Shown in pieces: positions 1 to 9,096 of a DNA stretch of 64,000 bases. A program made the position numbers and the translations under genes. The stretch lies in NCBI RefSeq assembly GCF_900109175.1, contig NZ_FNZE01000005.1, forward strand, positions 186,001 through 250,000. Reading direction: 5' to 3'. The stretch's first letter is position 1. Each line of letters opens with the position of its first letter. A model generated the notes under the pieces. It saw only the letters and a list, made by a program, of their open reading frames with translations, made no database searches and was not told the origin of the DNA. This stretch comes from Pseudomonas linyingensis. GTDB taxonomy: Bacteria > Pseudomonadota > Gammaproteobacteria > Pseudomonadales > Pseudomonadaceae.

Positions 1-1221
1 CATGACGAAACCGCCGGGGCTGGCTTCCGGCAGGCGCTCGCCGAGTTTGGGCGCGACGAAGCCCAGACGGTGCATCAGCGGCAGGTAGAGGTGGGTGAAG
101 GCCGCCACCGAGCCGCCGCTGCGGTCGGCGGCGAGGCCGGTGACCGTGGCCCGCTCAAGGAGGAACGGCAGCAGCTCGGTCTTCGCGAAGATGCGCGTCA
201 CCAGCTCGCAGTCCTTGAGGTTGTAGCGCGCCAGCGCCGGCTTGTCCTCGGCGAAGCGGCGGTCGATCTCGGCCATGCGCTGGTAGGGGTTGTCGATCGC
301 CTTGCCCTCCCCCAGCAGCGTCTGCGCCACGTTCTCCAGGCTGAACGAGGGGAAGTTCCAGGTCGCCGAACGCAGCGCCTCGATGCCGTCGATGATCAGC
401 CGCCCGGCGGCCTCGGCGAAGAAGTGGCCGTTGCCGCTGCCATGTTCGCGCCAGCCCATCTCCTCGCCGCCGCGCCCCAGGCGCAGCGGCACGCGCAGGC
501 GCTGGGCGTGGTCGCGCAGCACGCGCAGGTCGAACTGCACCAGGTTCCAGCCGATGATGGCGTCGGGATCGTGTCGCGCCAGCCAGTCGTTGAGCCGCTC
601 CAGCAGCTGCGCGCGGCTGGCGCAGTACTCCAGGTCGAAGTCCAGCCCGCGCGCGTCGCCATTGGCCGGGCCGAGCATGTAGACCTGGCGCTGGCCGCAG
701 CCTTCCAGGCCGATGGAATACAGCTCGCCGCGGCTGTTGGTCTCGATGTCGAGGGATGCCAGGCGCAGCCGCGGGCGATAGTCCGGCGCGGGGCGCAGCT
801 GGGCATCCAGCAGTACACCTCCGTCGCCCGGCGTGCCGCCGAAGGACACCGGCGCGGTGATGAAGCGCTCCATCAGGAAACGCTCGGGCGGACGGATGTC
901 GGCCTCGTATACATCCACGCCGCCGGCGCGCAGGGCCTTTTCCAGACGCAGCAGCTGCGCGTACTGCCGGCAGTAGAGACCGAGCACCGGGCGGTGGTGG
1001 AAGTCGCGCAGCTCCAGCTCGCGCAGCTCGGCATCCTGCTCACCGCGCAGCAACTGCCCGGCGCGCTGGCGCTGCTCGGCGGGGACGAAGGCCACCGCCG
1101 GCTGCACGGGCACCCGCACGCGACGCGGGCCGGCATCGGTCGCCAGCCAGAACTCGACCTCGGTGCCCGCCGGCGTGTCGCGCCAGTGCCGCGTCAGCAC
1201 GAAACCCAGTTGCCCTTCCAC
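1..1221 (-). CDS. polB: DNA polymerase II (family B), N-terminal 407 residues, truncated by window edge
   Basis: Family B DNA polymerase used in replication restart and translesion synthesis. The reverse-strand translation gives the typical Pseudomonas PolB N-terminal and 3'-5' exonuclease region. [20 protein letters not shown] (about residues 150-170) carries the ExoI D-I-E motif. [14 protein letters not shown] carries ExoII, and [12 protein letters not shown] resembles ExoIII. The polymerase half lies outside the window. The frame enters at [11 protein letters not shown], and the best start is a GTG at 1219-1221 with AAGG about 8 nt upstream; no in-frame ATG fits. The gene is core and marks the chromosomal anchor of the accessory operon next to it. 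It is divergent from that operon. Confidence 0.93.
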   Translation of the reverse strand, partial: MEGQLGFVLTRHWRDTPAGTEVEFWLATDAGPRRVRVPVQPAVAFVPAEQRQRAGQLLRGEQDAELRELELRDFHHRPVLGLYCRQYAQLLRLEKALRAGGVDVYEADIRPPERFLMERFITAPVSFGGTPGDGGVLLDAQLRPAPDYRPRLRLASLDIETNSRGELYSIGLEGCGQRQVYMLGPANGDARGLDFDLEYCASRAQLLERLNDWLARHDPDAIIGWNLVQFDLRVLRDHAQRLRVPLRLGRGGEEMGWREHGSGNGHFFAEAAGRLIIDGIEALRSATWNFPSFSLENVAQTLLGEGKAIDNPYQRMAEIDRRFAEDKPALARYNLKDCELVTRIFAKTELLPFLLERATVTGLAADRSGGSVAAFTHLYLPLMHRLGFVAPKLGERLPEASPGGFVM

Positions 1222-1533
1222 GCCGATGACCTTGAGAAAACCCTGAGAAGGGAATTCTACGTGCTCGGCGGTGGGGCGGCGAACTGGTGCTGCTGCTGAT
1301 GCCCGCGGTGGAGGTAGGCGCAAGGCACATCCCGGACGGACCGGCTGACCGTATGTAGAATCGAGCTCATGCGGTCTGGGGATGTCTGGCTTCGGCCAGA
1401 TGCGGTCATTAACAATCTACGAACTCAGAGGCGATTCGGCCACCTTAAGTCGGAGTTCACTCAGATAGGGACAGACCACAACGCACTCAAGTATGATTTT
1501 TCGGCATCACAGCACGGGTCGGGAGGCCATGGA
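1222..1533. promoter_or_regulatory. 312-bp divergent intergenic region between polB and the GTPase/caspase operon
   Basis: No gene is supported here. An in-frame upstream extension of the next ORF (from 1369) is possible, but its composition and the good ribosome-binding site at 1521-1526 argue that translation starts at 1534. A TAGAAT at 1356-1361 could be a -10 hexamer for the rightward operon, without a convincing -35. GC content falls from the polB side to the operon side, consistent with an acquisition boundary here. Confidence 0.35.
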
Positions 1534-2817
1534 ATGGAGCAGGAATTTTTGTTGGAGTTTCTTGAGATTGGAGTCATCGACCTCAAGGGTGATGACACCA
1601 AACTCGAGAAGCTTCGGTCCACAGCCAAAGACCTATCCGCCATTCTTCGAAAGGCTCCCTCAAAGACCGCCAGCTTCACGATGGTGGCGGCCGACCCCAA
1701 CATTGCGGCTACTGACCCAACCGTAGAGGAGGCAATGGCCGCCTTGCGCAAGCAATGGGAGACGGTTGCAAACGCTTTTTCAGGGCGGCCCGTTAGCGTC
1801 TTGCGAGCCATCTTGCTAGATGCAATCGTGCAGGCGGCTAGCTCGGACGATGCGATTGCCGTCGCCTTTGTTAACACTGCGCGCAATGCCCTGGCCCATG
1901 CCGAAACGTCCGACGAAGCCGAGATTTGGCGTGAAGCAGTTAGCGAAGTTGAGACGAAGGTCGATACGCGCGCCGAGGCTGAGTGGGCAACGCCAGAGAT
2001 GATTACGGTCGATCCGTTGCAGTACTCGCCGCCAGCCCCAGTGTCTGCGGACTATGAGGCACCCATTGTCAATCAGGATGAGCTTAAGGCAAAGATCCAC
2101 TCCGCCGCGGCGCCGAATCCTCATCATCCCAGTAACAATATCAATGCATGGTCGCAAGAGTTCGCAAACAAGATGAGTGTCGCCATCGCAGAGGCTTTGG
2201 ATGGGATGGCCGAGGAGCTTTCGCCAACCCCCGTCGACCTCTCGGGCCCGCTGTCTACGCTGGCGAATGCCGTCACTTCTCACGTGGACAAGGCACTAAC
2301 CAGCTTCAGCGGCGCGACGGCAGGTCTGCAGCGTCGCACGAACCTGCTTTGGTGGAAAGAAGCGCTGTATTCCCCGAGTGTTCATGCAAGCTACCGTGAC
2401 TTACCACCATTCGAGGCCGCAGCTTTGATGGCGCTCGACCTACATGAGCAGGTGCCAACCTATTCACCAGCGAGCGTATCGGTCTTCCTGCGGGAGGCTA
2501 TCCGCTGTCTGCCAGCTGATAACGGTGAACGAGACATTGCCAGTCTTGTGCACGACGCCAAGACAACTGAGTTCTTGCAGCCTTTCCGCACATTGGCTGC
2601 TCAGTACGCGCCGGTACCAGTTGGTCGAGGCCCGCTGCTGTCGTTGATTGGACACCCGCAGGCTTCAGGCGCAATCGAAGCGACGACCCTGCGCGCCCTG
2701 GCTGGCTTGGACGCTTCCATCAAGATGACCCCCTCCGACTGGGGAATATACCTATTCCGTGAGCTCCAGAGCGCACGCGCCACCAGCAGCCCTGCAAAGC
2801 GGGCCAAGAAGAGGTAA
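1534..2817 (+). CDS. GASH-like all-helical protein of a GTPase/caspase system
   Basis: This 427-residue protein is predicted almost entirely alpha-helical. It begins EFLLEFLEIGVIDLKGDD and has no enzymatic motif I can see. The start is ATG 1534, preceded by GGGAGG at 1521-1526 with 7-nt spacing. From memory, gene and order match the GTPase-associated system helical (GASH) proteins, which open operons containing two small GTPases, a GAP1 protein and an EAD-tagged effector. Its stop is 7 bp before the next gene, so the five genes to 8239 are probably one transcript. The role is unknown; it may be a scaffold or a sensor. I assign the family by context plus overall composition, not by a diagnostic motif. 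Confidence 0.7.
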   Translation: MEQEFLLEFLEIGVIDLKGDDTKLEKLRSTAKDLSAILRKAPSKTASFTMVAADPNIAATDPTVEEAMAALRKQWETVANAFSGRPVSVLRAILLDAIVQAASSDDAIAVAFVNTARNALAHAETSDEAEIWREAVSEVETKVDTRAEAEWATPEMITVDPLQYSPPAPVSADYEAPIVNQDELKAKIHSAAAPNPHHPSNNINAWSQEFANKMSVAIAEALDGMAEELSPTPVDLSGPLSTLANAVTSHVDKALTSFSGATAGLQRRTNLLWWKEALYSPSVHASYRDLPPFEAAALMALDLHEQVPTYSPASVSVFLREAIRCLPADNGERDIASLVHDAKTTEFLQPFRTLAAQYAPVPVGRGPLLSLIGHPQASGAIEATTLRALAGLDASIKMTPSDWGIYLFRELQSARATSSPAKRAKKR

Positions 2818-2824
2818 GGCGCCT

Positions 2825-3775
2825 ATGGACAGATGCCCCCACCCCCACTGTTTTGCTGACGACAATACCACCTGCACGCTGGGCCACATCCGGCTCGATA
2901 TGTGCCCCGAGTGGAAACGTGTCAGCAAGAGCGCGGTAACCGCCCCGTCTGACTCCGACCAGATGCTGCTTCCATGGAGCGGCTTGGCGATGGGTGAGTC
3001 TGACCTCAACTTCGTCAGCGGCAGGATCAAACCCATCACTGTCGGTATCGTTGGGCCGGAAAGCGCAGGTAAGACGACCATCCTGGGTGCGCTTTACCTG
3101 CTGCTGGGTCGAGGTGCACTGACTACTGACGCCAGTTCTTTCAGCAACTCTTACACACTGGCAGGTTGGGAGGCGGTGGCGACCAGTCTGCGCTGGAAGC
3201 CGGGGCAGCCCCCAAGCTTTCCACCCCACACGCCCAGCGGAGCGGCTCGAGCACCCGGCATGCTTCACCTTGGTTTTCGCCGTGGGGATGGGTCGCTGCG
3301 CGACCTGCTTTTTGCCGATGCCCCCGGTGAGTGGTTTCAGAAATGGGCGATCAACGAGCAGGCAGCTGACGCGGAAGGGGCCCGTTGGATTGCCCGCCAC
3401 GCAGACGTCACGCTACTGATTGCTGACCGTCAGGCACTTGCTGGCCCCAAGATGGGGGCCGCTCGAAACGACTTTCAGCTGCTTGCTCAGCGTGCAGTGG
3501 CCGAGGCCCGCGGACGGCGCCTGGCACTCGTCTGGACGAAGGGGGACGTAGACGTGGCGCCAGCCATGGAGGCGCAGATCAGAAAAGCGGTGGCATCGGA
3601 CTCATTAAGCGTCCCGGAGTTCACAGTCAGCGTGTACCCCCGTGGCGAGGTTGACGCTGCAGAAGGCTTCCGCGAGCTATTTGGCTGGATTCTTTGCAGC
3701 AAACGCGCAGGAGTGGATTTGCCCACGACAGAAACGTCTGGTCACGACCCGCTTTTTCGATTCGGGAGGAGATAG
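2825..3775 (+). CDS. TRAFAC-type double-GTPase-system GTPase with N-terminal zinc-binding motif
   Basis: This 316-residue P-loop GTPase has its Walker A motif GPESAGKT at residues 77-84. The DAPGEW segment fits a G3/Walker B motif and WTKGD fits a G4-like (N/T)KxD. Before the G domain, C4, C9, C17 and C27 with intervening histidines form a probable zinc-binding knuckle (CPHPHC ... MCPEW). Translation starts at ATG 2825; the upstream in-frame extension runs back into the preceding gene. The stop (TAG 3773-3775) is followed immediately by the second GTPase. Family knowledge: paired GTPases of this type (DO-GTPase1/2) occur with GAP1 and EAD effectors. Inference: they act as a nucleotide-dependent switch licensing the caspase downstream. 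Confidence 0.78.
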   Translation: MDRCPHPHCFADDNTTCTLGHIRLDMCPEWKRVSKSAVTAPSDSDQMLLPWSGLAMGESDLNFVSGRIKPITVGIVGPESAGKTTILGALYLLLGRGALTTDASSFSNSYTLAGWEAVATSLRWKPGQPPSFPPHTPSGAARAPGMLHLGFRRGDGSLRDLLFADAPGEWFQKWAINEQAADAEGARWIARHADVTLLIADRQALAGPKMGAARNDFQLLAQRAVAEARGRRLALVWTKGDVDVAPAMEAQIRKAVASDSLSVPEFTVSVYPRGEVDAAEGFRELFGWILCSKRAGVDLPTTETSGHDPLFRFGRR

Positions 3776-3778
3776 TTG

Positions 3779-4618
3779 GTGGCAGCTCAACACACCATCT
3801 TGTTGGTCGGCGAGTCGAACGTCGGGAAGACTCACTACGGGGCCCAGTTTTTGAAGCGGCTCATGGTCAAGGCGGGTGCGCTCAAGATGTCCGGCGCTCC
3901 AACGAACTTGGAGGCATTCACTACAGCGCTCAGTTGCCTGACTGAGGGAAAGTCGACCGACCACACCCCGGCCAGCACCTACGTCGAAAGCGTATGGCCT
4001 ATTACGGACGAGGCCGGCCGCCACGCCGAACTGGTTTGGCCGGACTACGGCGGCGAACAGGTCCGCAACCTTGTCACGCAGCGCCGGATTCCGGCCGCCT
4101 GGCGCGAGCGCGTACTCGGAGCCACGGACTGGGTCTTGCTCATCAGACTGCATTCGCTTCGGTCCGAAGACGACCTGCTCTCGCGCCCGCTGCACTCATT
4201 CGCTGCGGCTGAGTCCCAGGGAGAGGCCGCCGCCGCATACGAGTTGTCAGACCAAGCAAGGACAGTGGAGCTCCTCCAAATGCTGCTCTACCTGGCGCAG
4301 TTCCACTTGGACCAGCCGCTTCGCAAGCCTCGCTTAACCATCTTGCTGAGCTGCTGGGATGAGCTTGACACGACGGAGCTTCCAGCTGACCTCCTGGCGT
4401 CTAGACTGCCGCTGCTGTGGTCGTTCGTGCGCAGCAATTGGCTCTCGCCCACTATCATTGGCCTGTCGGCCCTTGAACGCGCGCTCAGCAAGACGGATGC
4501 GGATCAGGAGTACGCAATTCGCGGCCCCGAAGAATTCGGCTACGTGGTGCTACCCGACGGAGTGAAGAACATCGACATTACCTTGCCGATTCAACGCTTG
4601 ATGGCTGGCGGGAGCTGA
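3779..4618 (+). CDS. Second TRAFAC-type GTPase of the double-GTPase pair
   Basis: This 279-residue P-loop protein starts almost directly with the G domain. Walker A GESNVGKT is at about residues 11-18, WPDYGGEQ is a G3-like segment, and LLSCWDELD fits the G4 base-specificity position with Asp-Glu. No ATG is near. GGAGGA at 3765-3770 sits 8 nt before GTG 3779 and 5 nt before TTG 3776, so I choose GTG; TTG 3776 is the alternative. It follows the first GTPase by 3 bp and precedes the GAP1 gene by 4 bp, which indicates translational coupling and a stoichiometric complex. The two GTPases are clearly different proteins rather than a recent duplication. Confidence 0.76.
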   Translation: MAAQHTILLVGESNVGKTHYGAQFLKRLMVKAGALKMSGAPTNLEAFTTALSCLTEGKSTDHTPASTYVESVWPITDEAGRHAELVWPDYGGEQVRNLVTQRRIPAAWRERVLGATDWVLLIRLHSLRSEDDLLSRPLHSFAAAESQGEAAAAYELSDQARTVELLQMLLYLAQFHLDQPLRKPRLTILLSCWDELDTTELPADLLASRLPLLWSFVRSNWLSPTIIGLSALERALSKTDADQEYAIRGPEEFGYVVLPDGVKNIDITLPIQRLMAGGS

Positions 4619-4622
4619 GCAA

Positions 4623-7112
4623 ATGCGAGTCGAGCAGGCTGTTTATGGCGAGATCCCTGGCCGTGGTCACGGACTCAGAACATCGAGTACGAATGCGCCA
4701 ATAGCCGCTGTCATCGCATCAAAGCTCGACCTGCCAGATGCAGTGCCCCAAGGTGTCCAGGCTTGGTCGCCATTCGTTCGCGGCTTTCCCATCGACGACC
4801 ACTACGTCCTCGCTCGCACGCTCCTGGATTCGAGCGCGTCGCGCAGTGGCATGGTGCTAACTCACGCGCTAATCGTCAGCTTGGACGATATGTGCGAGGT
4901 TGGAAGCCTGACCGCGTTGTTTGGGTGGCTGGCACCCTCGGCCACAGACTGCCCCGGTTCGGTGGCGACGCTTGAGCTTGACACTGTAGGCAGCATCCAC
5001 GCGCCGGCTGCTGACCTGATCGGTACGGCCAACGCGCTGACAGCCCAAGGACTAGCTCCAGTTGTCCGACTGGGTGTAGAAGGATTCGAGCACCTCGTCG
5101 ACTCACTTTGGAGGAACCTCTGGCCGGCTTTAAGACGATCCTTCGCGTTCCGGCTGAGCTTCGGTCCGAAGGACGTGGTAGAGCAACCCACTCCGACGCT
5201 TGTATGCACGCCCGAGCAGCTCCAAGCTCGCTGGACGAAGCACCACATAGTCAAGCCAGACGATCAAACCCCGAATTCTGAGTCCGCCGGAATTCTCTGT
5301 GGCCAGCGCGACGTGCAGCCAATCTTGGCGCTCGCCAAAAACCTGGGCCGTGAAGTTCATACCCTCAGAGAATTGAGCAGGCTTGAACGGCTGCACTCCC
5401 TCCTCTCTGACGGCGAAAGCTTCGATGATTTGCTGGCTGCCATACGCTTGGCTGACGGCATCTCAAGTCAGCCTACGCTCGGCGCAAGCATCAAGGGCAA
5501 CCTCATCGGTCGGTTCACGACTTTGATTCCGGGCGCAGGATGCAAGCAGTTACTGCTAATGAGAAATTTGGCGCTGTCTGGCTTTGCCAACAAGCGCTTG
5601 TTGTGGTCGGCCGTTGAGCTCCTCGTCAGTAACCTCGGATTTGCGCCAGCGGACGACAGCGACTTAATGGAAATGGTCGCAGCCTCGGTTGATGAGGAAC
5701 TCGCATTGCCTCCTTGGCGCTCTGCAGTGACAGCCGGCTTATCGACTGCCGCTCGTCGAGACACACCCGCCATTTCCCAAGCAATCTGGAGATGGGCCGA
5801 GCATAGCCAAGCTGCGTTCGCCGCGGCCATAGGCACCCTACCGGCTGACGCGGCAGTTGAACAGCGACTAGCGGGGGAAGTGCCCAGAAAGCTCCTCGTT
5901 GCCACCCCGGCTGCTCTGCTCTCGCCGCTGCTGAAGAAGCGCTGGCTGACCGCGTACGGCGCTGTACTAGCTTCAACGCTGCCCCCTCTCGATGCCATAG
6001 GCCAGCAACTCAAGGTGGACAAGGACCCAGACCACAGTGCTGGTTTACGGTCAGCTCTTCGGTACGCTAGCCCTCCCCAGACGTTGGAGTGCACACTTGC
6101 GCATAAGGACTTGCGATTGGTTGGGTTGTGCGCAGAACTGGCCGCTGCCCATCCTCAGATTCTGTCTAACATCAGCTGCGATGACATTACCGAGCAAGAG
6201 GTGTGGGGAGCAGGGATTGGCAAGGATTCTTCCCTGTGGAGCGCACCCAGCAATCCCATTGGTGTGCGTGACACTGTTTTAGCTCAACTCGCCGAAGGAC
6301 TGCCCGTCGACACCGGCTTACTCGAAGCGCTGGCACAGACCCCCCTAGCTGACCTCAGCGCCGCTCCGGGGCGGGCGCGTCTATGGTCGCTTCTCCCCGC
6401 TTCGCAGCGTGATCGTTACCTGCAGACGACCGTAGCCGGCTGGCTAGACGTCGCCGCGAAAGGCACAGTAATGATTCCCCCTGAAGCCGCGCTTGAGCAT
6501 GCAATCATGGCGAGTTTGAGCTTACAGTCCGTGCTTGAAAGATCATCAGTGACGGTTGCTGCACGCCTCTCAATCGTCAGGGCCCTTCCGTCGTTCCCCG
6601 AAGATGTGTTCATCACATGGCTGAACAACCTCTTGAGTAGCGTTCGCATTCTTTCTCAAGCGGATTCCGAGAGGCTGGGTACGCTTGTGGCATCCCGACG
6701 TTGGGAGCGTGCAGCCAAACAGCTTGCGGACCAGTTTGCCGACCATCGTTCAGATCTCAAGCCGGGGCTGCGGCTGTGCGCAGACTTGCTCAACTTTTAT
6801 ACGCGTTGGATGCTTGGGATCTCCAAACCAAGTGCTGCCGAGAAGTGGAACGCATTCGAGAAAGAGGCTTGTGAACTCTATCCAAGCGGCCCGGATTGCG
6901 ACGAGCTCTGGTCACGCGCCGGAGGCAAGAATTCCGACCTGCCGGGACGGCTTCAAAACGGGGCAACACGTTGGCACACTGCATTGAATTCAATCCGATA
7001 CGGCGGCCGACCGAATACGCATGCGCTCCTTGCAGTGATGCGCCAGGACTTCCCTTGGAACGAGAAGCTGCGCCTGTATGCCAGTGACACGGACATCGTT
7101 GGCTGGCGTTGA
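4623..7112 (+). CDS. GAP1-type GTPase-associated protein with C-terminal EAD1-like domain
   Basis: This 829-residue protein is the largest of the operon. The N-terminal ~250 residues (beginning MRVEQAVYGEIPGRGHGL) resemble the GAP1-N1 domain of bacterial GTPase-associated proteins, followed by a long helical middle (GAP1-M/C-like). Residues ~741-829 form a separate domain with ELYPSGPDCDELWSRAGG. This aligns position by position with the end of the neighbouring caspase (ELYPFGPRDQEVWSRAGG), including later W-H-x-A-L and D-F segments. I therefore call it an effector-associated adaptor domain (EAD1 type). Known idea for the family: identical EADs dimerise and bring an effector to the switch complex. 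No catalytic motif was seen. Confidence 0.75.
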   Translation: MRVEQAVYGEIPGRGHGLRTSSTNAPIAAVIASKLDLPDAVPQGVQAWSPFVRGFPIDDHYVLARTLLDSSASRSGMVLTHALIVSLDDMCEVGSLTALFGWLAPSATDCPGSVATLELDTVGSIHAPAADLIGTANALTAQGLAPVVRLGVEGFEHLVDSLWRNLWPALRRSFAFRLSFGPKDVVEQPTPTLVCTPEQLQARWTKHHIVKPDDQTPNSESAGILCGQRDVQPILALAKNLGREVHTLRELSRLERLHSLLSDGESFDDLLAAIRLADGISSQPTLGASIKGNLIGRFTTLIPGAGCKQLLLMRNLALSGFANKRLLWSAVELLVSNLGFAPADDSDLMEMVAASVDEELALPPWRSAVTAGLSTAARRDTPAISQAIWRWAEHSQAAFAAAIGTLPADAAVEQRLAGEVPRKLLVATPAALLSPLLKKRWLTAYGAVLASTLPPLDAIGQQLKVDKDPDHSAGLRSALRYASPPQTLECTLAHKDLRLVGLCAELAAAHPQILSNISCDDITEQEVWGAGIGKDSSLWSAPSNPIGVRDTVLAQLAEGLPVDTGLLEALAQTPLADLSAAPGRARLWSLLPASQRDRYLQTTVAGWLDVAAKGTVMIPPEAALEHAIMASLSLQSVLERSSVTVAARLSIVRALPSFPEDVFITWLNNLLSSVRILSQADSERLGTLVASRRWERAAKQLADQFADHRSDLKPGLRLCADLLNFYTRWMLGISKPSAAEKWNAFEKEACELYPSGPDCDELWSRAGGKNSDLPGRLQNGATRWHTALNSIRYGGRPNTHALLAVMRQDFPWNEKLRLYASDTDIVGWR

Positions 7113-7138
7113 CACTCCCACATACCCATGGTCGAAAC

Positions 7139-8239
7139 ATGAACCCGACTGGTTACCCACAAGGCCACGCCCTTCTTATCGGCGTGGCGAACTATCAGCA
7201 AATCTCCAGCCTGCCTGCTGCGATACTGAACGATGTTAATGATGTTGCCGCGACGCTCTCATCGCCGCATTACTGCGCCTATCCCCCTGCCAACGTCGTC
7301 ACACTCTTAGACACAAACGCTACTCGGGCAGCAGTGCTGAAGGGGCTAGAGGAACTGGCTGCTCGGGCGGGCCCTGATGACACAGCCTGCGTATTCTTCT
7401 CCGGCCACGGCGGCATCGTAGGCAGCCCAGGTAATGAAGAAAGCGTGCTGGTCACCGTGGATAGCGATCTCGCTGACATTGAAAACACATCCATTAGCTC
7501 GAATGAGTTAGCGGTGGCACTTGCGCAGATCAAGGCGAAGCGACTGCTGGTCTTCATAGATGCCTGCCATGCTGGGGGCGCTGCAATCTCAAAGCGATTG
7601 ATTGATGGCAAAGGTCACGAGCTCAAGTCTGGCTATACCCAAGACGTCCTCGCAAAGCTGGCAGTCGGGAGCGGACGTGCGCTGATGGCATCGTGTCGTG
7701 CTGATGAGGTGTCGGCCGTATTTCCCAGCGCGAGAAACAGCGTTTTCACGACTGCACTGCTGGCAGGTTTGCGCGGAGCTGCCGACAAGAGTTCCAGCGG
7801 CTTCATAAAGGTCTTTGACCTGTTTAACTACGTCTCCGAAGAGGTGCCTAAGCTGATCCCAGCCGACCAGCACCCAATTTTTAAGGCTGACAACCTTGAA
7901 GTGAACTTCGCTATCGCGCTGAGCCAGGGCGGAAAGAAGTCGCCGCACAGTCCCGAGACCACGCCAATGGTGCAAAAGGAGGTCCCTTGGTCGGTGCTAG
8001 AGAAGATCCTGGTCGAGCTCTACCCATTCGGACCGCGGGACCAAGAGGTGTGGAGCCGTGCCGGTGGTGACCTGTCCCGTCTCCAGCTTCATCCTACCGG
8101 TCAGGCTGCTTGGCATGCAGCGCTTCGCACACTTAAACAGGGCGGCGGAGGCAGGAATATCAACTTCGGCAGCTTGCTTAGTACAGCGAAGGAAGATTTT
8201 GCGAACCATCCGCAGTTGGCGATGCTGAAGATACCTTGA
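7139..8239 (+). CDS. Caspase-like (C14) cysteine protease with C-terminal EAD1-like domain
   Basis: A predicted endopeptidase effector of 366 residues. Residues 1-~240 form a caspase-fold p20-like domain. It opens HALLIGVANYQ; the catalytic His is H90 in FFSGHGG, and the catalytic Cys is C143 in VFIDACHAGGA. Residues ~284-366 are the EAD1-like domain shared with the preceding GAP1 protein, joined by a low-complexity linker (SPETTPMVQKE). No signal peptide or membrane segment is present, so it should act in the cytoplasm. ATG 7139 gives the usual caspase start; a TTG at 7109 overlapping the GAP1 stop is an alternative. It is the last gene of the operon and the likely toxic output, presumably held inactive until the GTPase module is triggered. 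Confidence 0.85.
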   Translation: MNPTGYPQGHALLIGVANYQQISSLPAAILNDVNDVAATLSSPHYCAYPPANVVTLLDTNATRAAVLKGLEELAARAGPDDTACVFFSGHGGIVGSPGNEESVLVTVDSDLADIENTSISSNELAVALAQIKAKRLLVFIDACHAGGAAISKRLIDGKGHELKSGYTQDVLAKLAVGSGRALMASCRADEVSAVFPSARNSVFTTALLAGLRGAADKSSSGFIKVFDLFNYVSEEVPKLIPADQHPIFKADNLEVNFAIALSQGGKKSPHSPETTPMVQKEVPWSVLEKILVELYPFGPRDQEVWSRAGGDLSRLQLHPTGQAAWHAALRTLKQGGGGRNINFGSLLSTAKEDFANHPQLAMLKIP

Positions 8240-8477
8240 ACACGACCGTTTGAGCATACTTGCCTGACGGACACAGCTACAGATAGCGCGGATGAATGTC
8301 CCGCATGAGTCGACTTGGACTATGCAGCAATCCGACAAGTCCTGGATTCTGTGGTAATCGTTCAGCTCATCGCCTATCCAGTCGGCGAACTTTTTAGGCG
8401 ACTTGCATGCCATATATCAGTGGGGTGGGCTTAAGCCGCCCCTTAACCAAGCGCCATAGGATTACTCAGATACCCAT

Positions 8478-8972
8478 ATGAAAACGACACTGGATTACCT
8501 AAAAGATCGCTACAGCGAAGAGCAATCCAGATTTGACCACTTTGAAAACAAATGTACAAAGTTGCTAACATTTACAACAATAGTAATAGGCGTGGTGACT
8601 GCAGTTGCCGGAGCAAATAAAGGGGCTATATTTCACCCCCAATCTCCAGCAGGCTGGATTGCTCTCGCGGCATTCTTAGCAGGTGCCTTTTCTATTATTT
8701 GTGCATGGGGACACGCCTTGCTGGCGCTGCGCATTGGGGAATGCCCTGTACTTCCTCGCAGCAGAGCCGCCGCGGAGTATCTTGCTACAGTTGATGCTGA
8801 CTCTCAGTCCACTTACCTCTACAACTGTCACATAGACACACTGGAACACCTTGCAGAAGTAATTGATGAGAAGTCAAGAAATATTGAATTAGCCTATCAA
8901 GAGATCTCTATTAGTGCTTGGGGGCTAGCTTTTTCTGCTGTATTAACCATGATCATGGAGATTGCAAAATGA
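8478..8972 (+). CDS. Small three-helix membrane protein, possible SLATT-like effector
   Basis: This 164-residue protein is encoded in noticeably AT-richer DNA than its surroundings. A charged N-terminal amphipathic helix (about 1-27, ending HFENKCTKLL) is followed by TM1 at ~28-46, TM2 at ~58-84, a soluble loop, and TM3 at ~145-161 right at the C terminus. This layout resembles SLATT-like or other small membrane effectors of bacterial immune systems, but I see no diagnostic motif. It lies 238 bp after the caspase gene, so it may be a separate unit. Its TGA overlaps the ATG of the next small ORF (ATGA). Function not recognised. Confidence 0.65.
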   Translation: MKTTLDYLKDRYSEEQSRFDHFENKCTKLLTFTTIVIGVVTAVAGANKGAIFHPQSPAGWIALAAFLAGAFSIICAWGHALLALRIGECPVLPRSRAAAEYLATVDADSQSTYLYNCHIDTLEHLAEVIDEKSRNIELAYQEISISAWGLAFSAVLTMIMEIAK

Positions 8973-9085
8973 GTGACACAGAAAAGAAAGCTCAAGATAA
9001 CGCCAAAAACCCACCTCCATCGCCACCAACCACTGAATATGTAAAGAAATCTAAAGAGCCAGCAGTGAACCAGAAAAAAAGGTAG
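8969..9085 (+). CDS. 38-residue Lys/Pro-rich ORF translationally coupled to the membrane protein
   Basis: The ATG at 8969-8971 overlaps the TGA of the membrane-protein gene (ATGA), and the frame ends at TAG 9083-9085. The peptide is hydrophilic, rich in Lys, Pro and Glu (for example NPPPSPPTTEYVKKSKEP), with no hydrophobic segment. The stop-start overlap is the main support. It could be a partner or antidote of the membrane protein, or simply a chance frame. Nothing homologous is recognised. Confidence 0.4.
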   Translation: MSDTEKKAQDNAKNPPPSPPTTEYVKKSKEPAVNQKKR

Positions 9086-9096
9086 CTCAAACCTCT

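Noticed and set aside
1369-1533. N-terminal extension of the GASH-like protein
   Set aside because: No ribosome-binding site at 1369, whereas GGGAGG sits 7 nt before ATG 1534, where family-like sequence begins.
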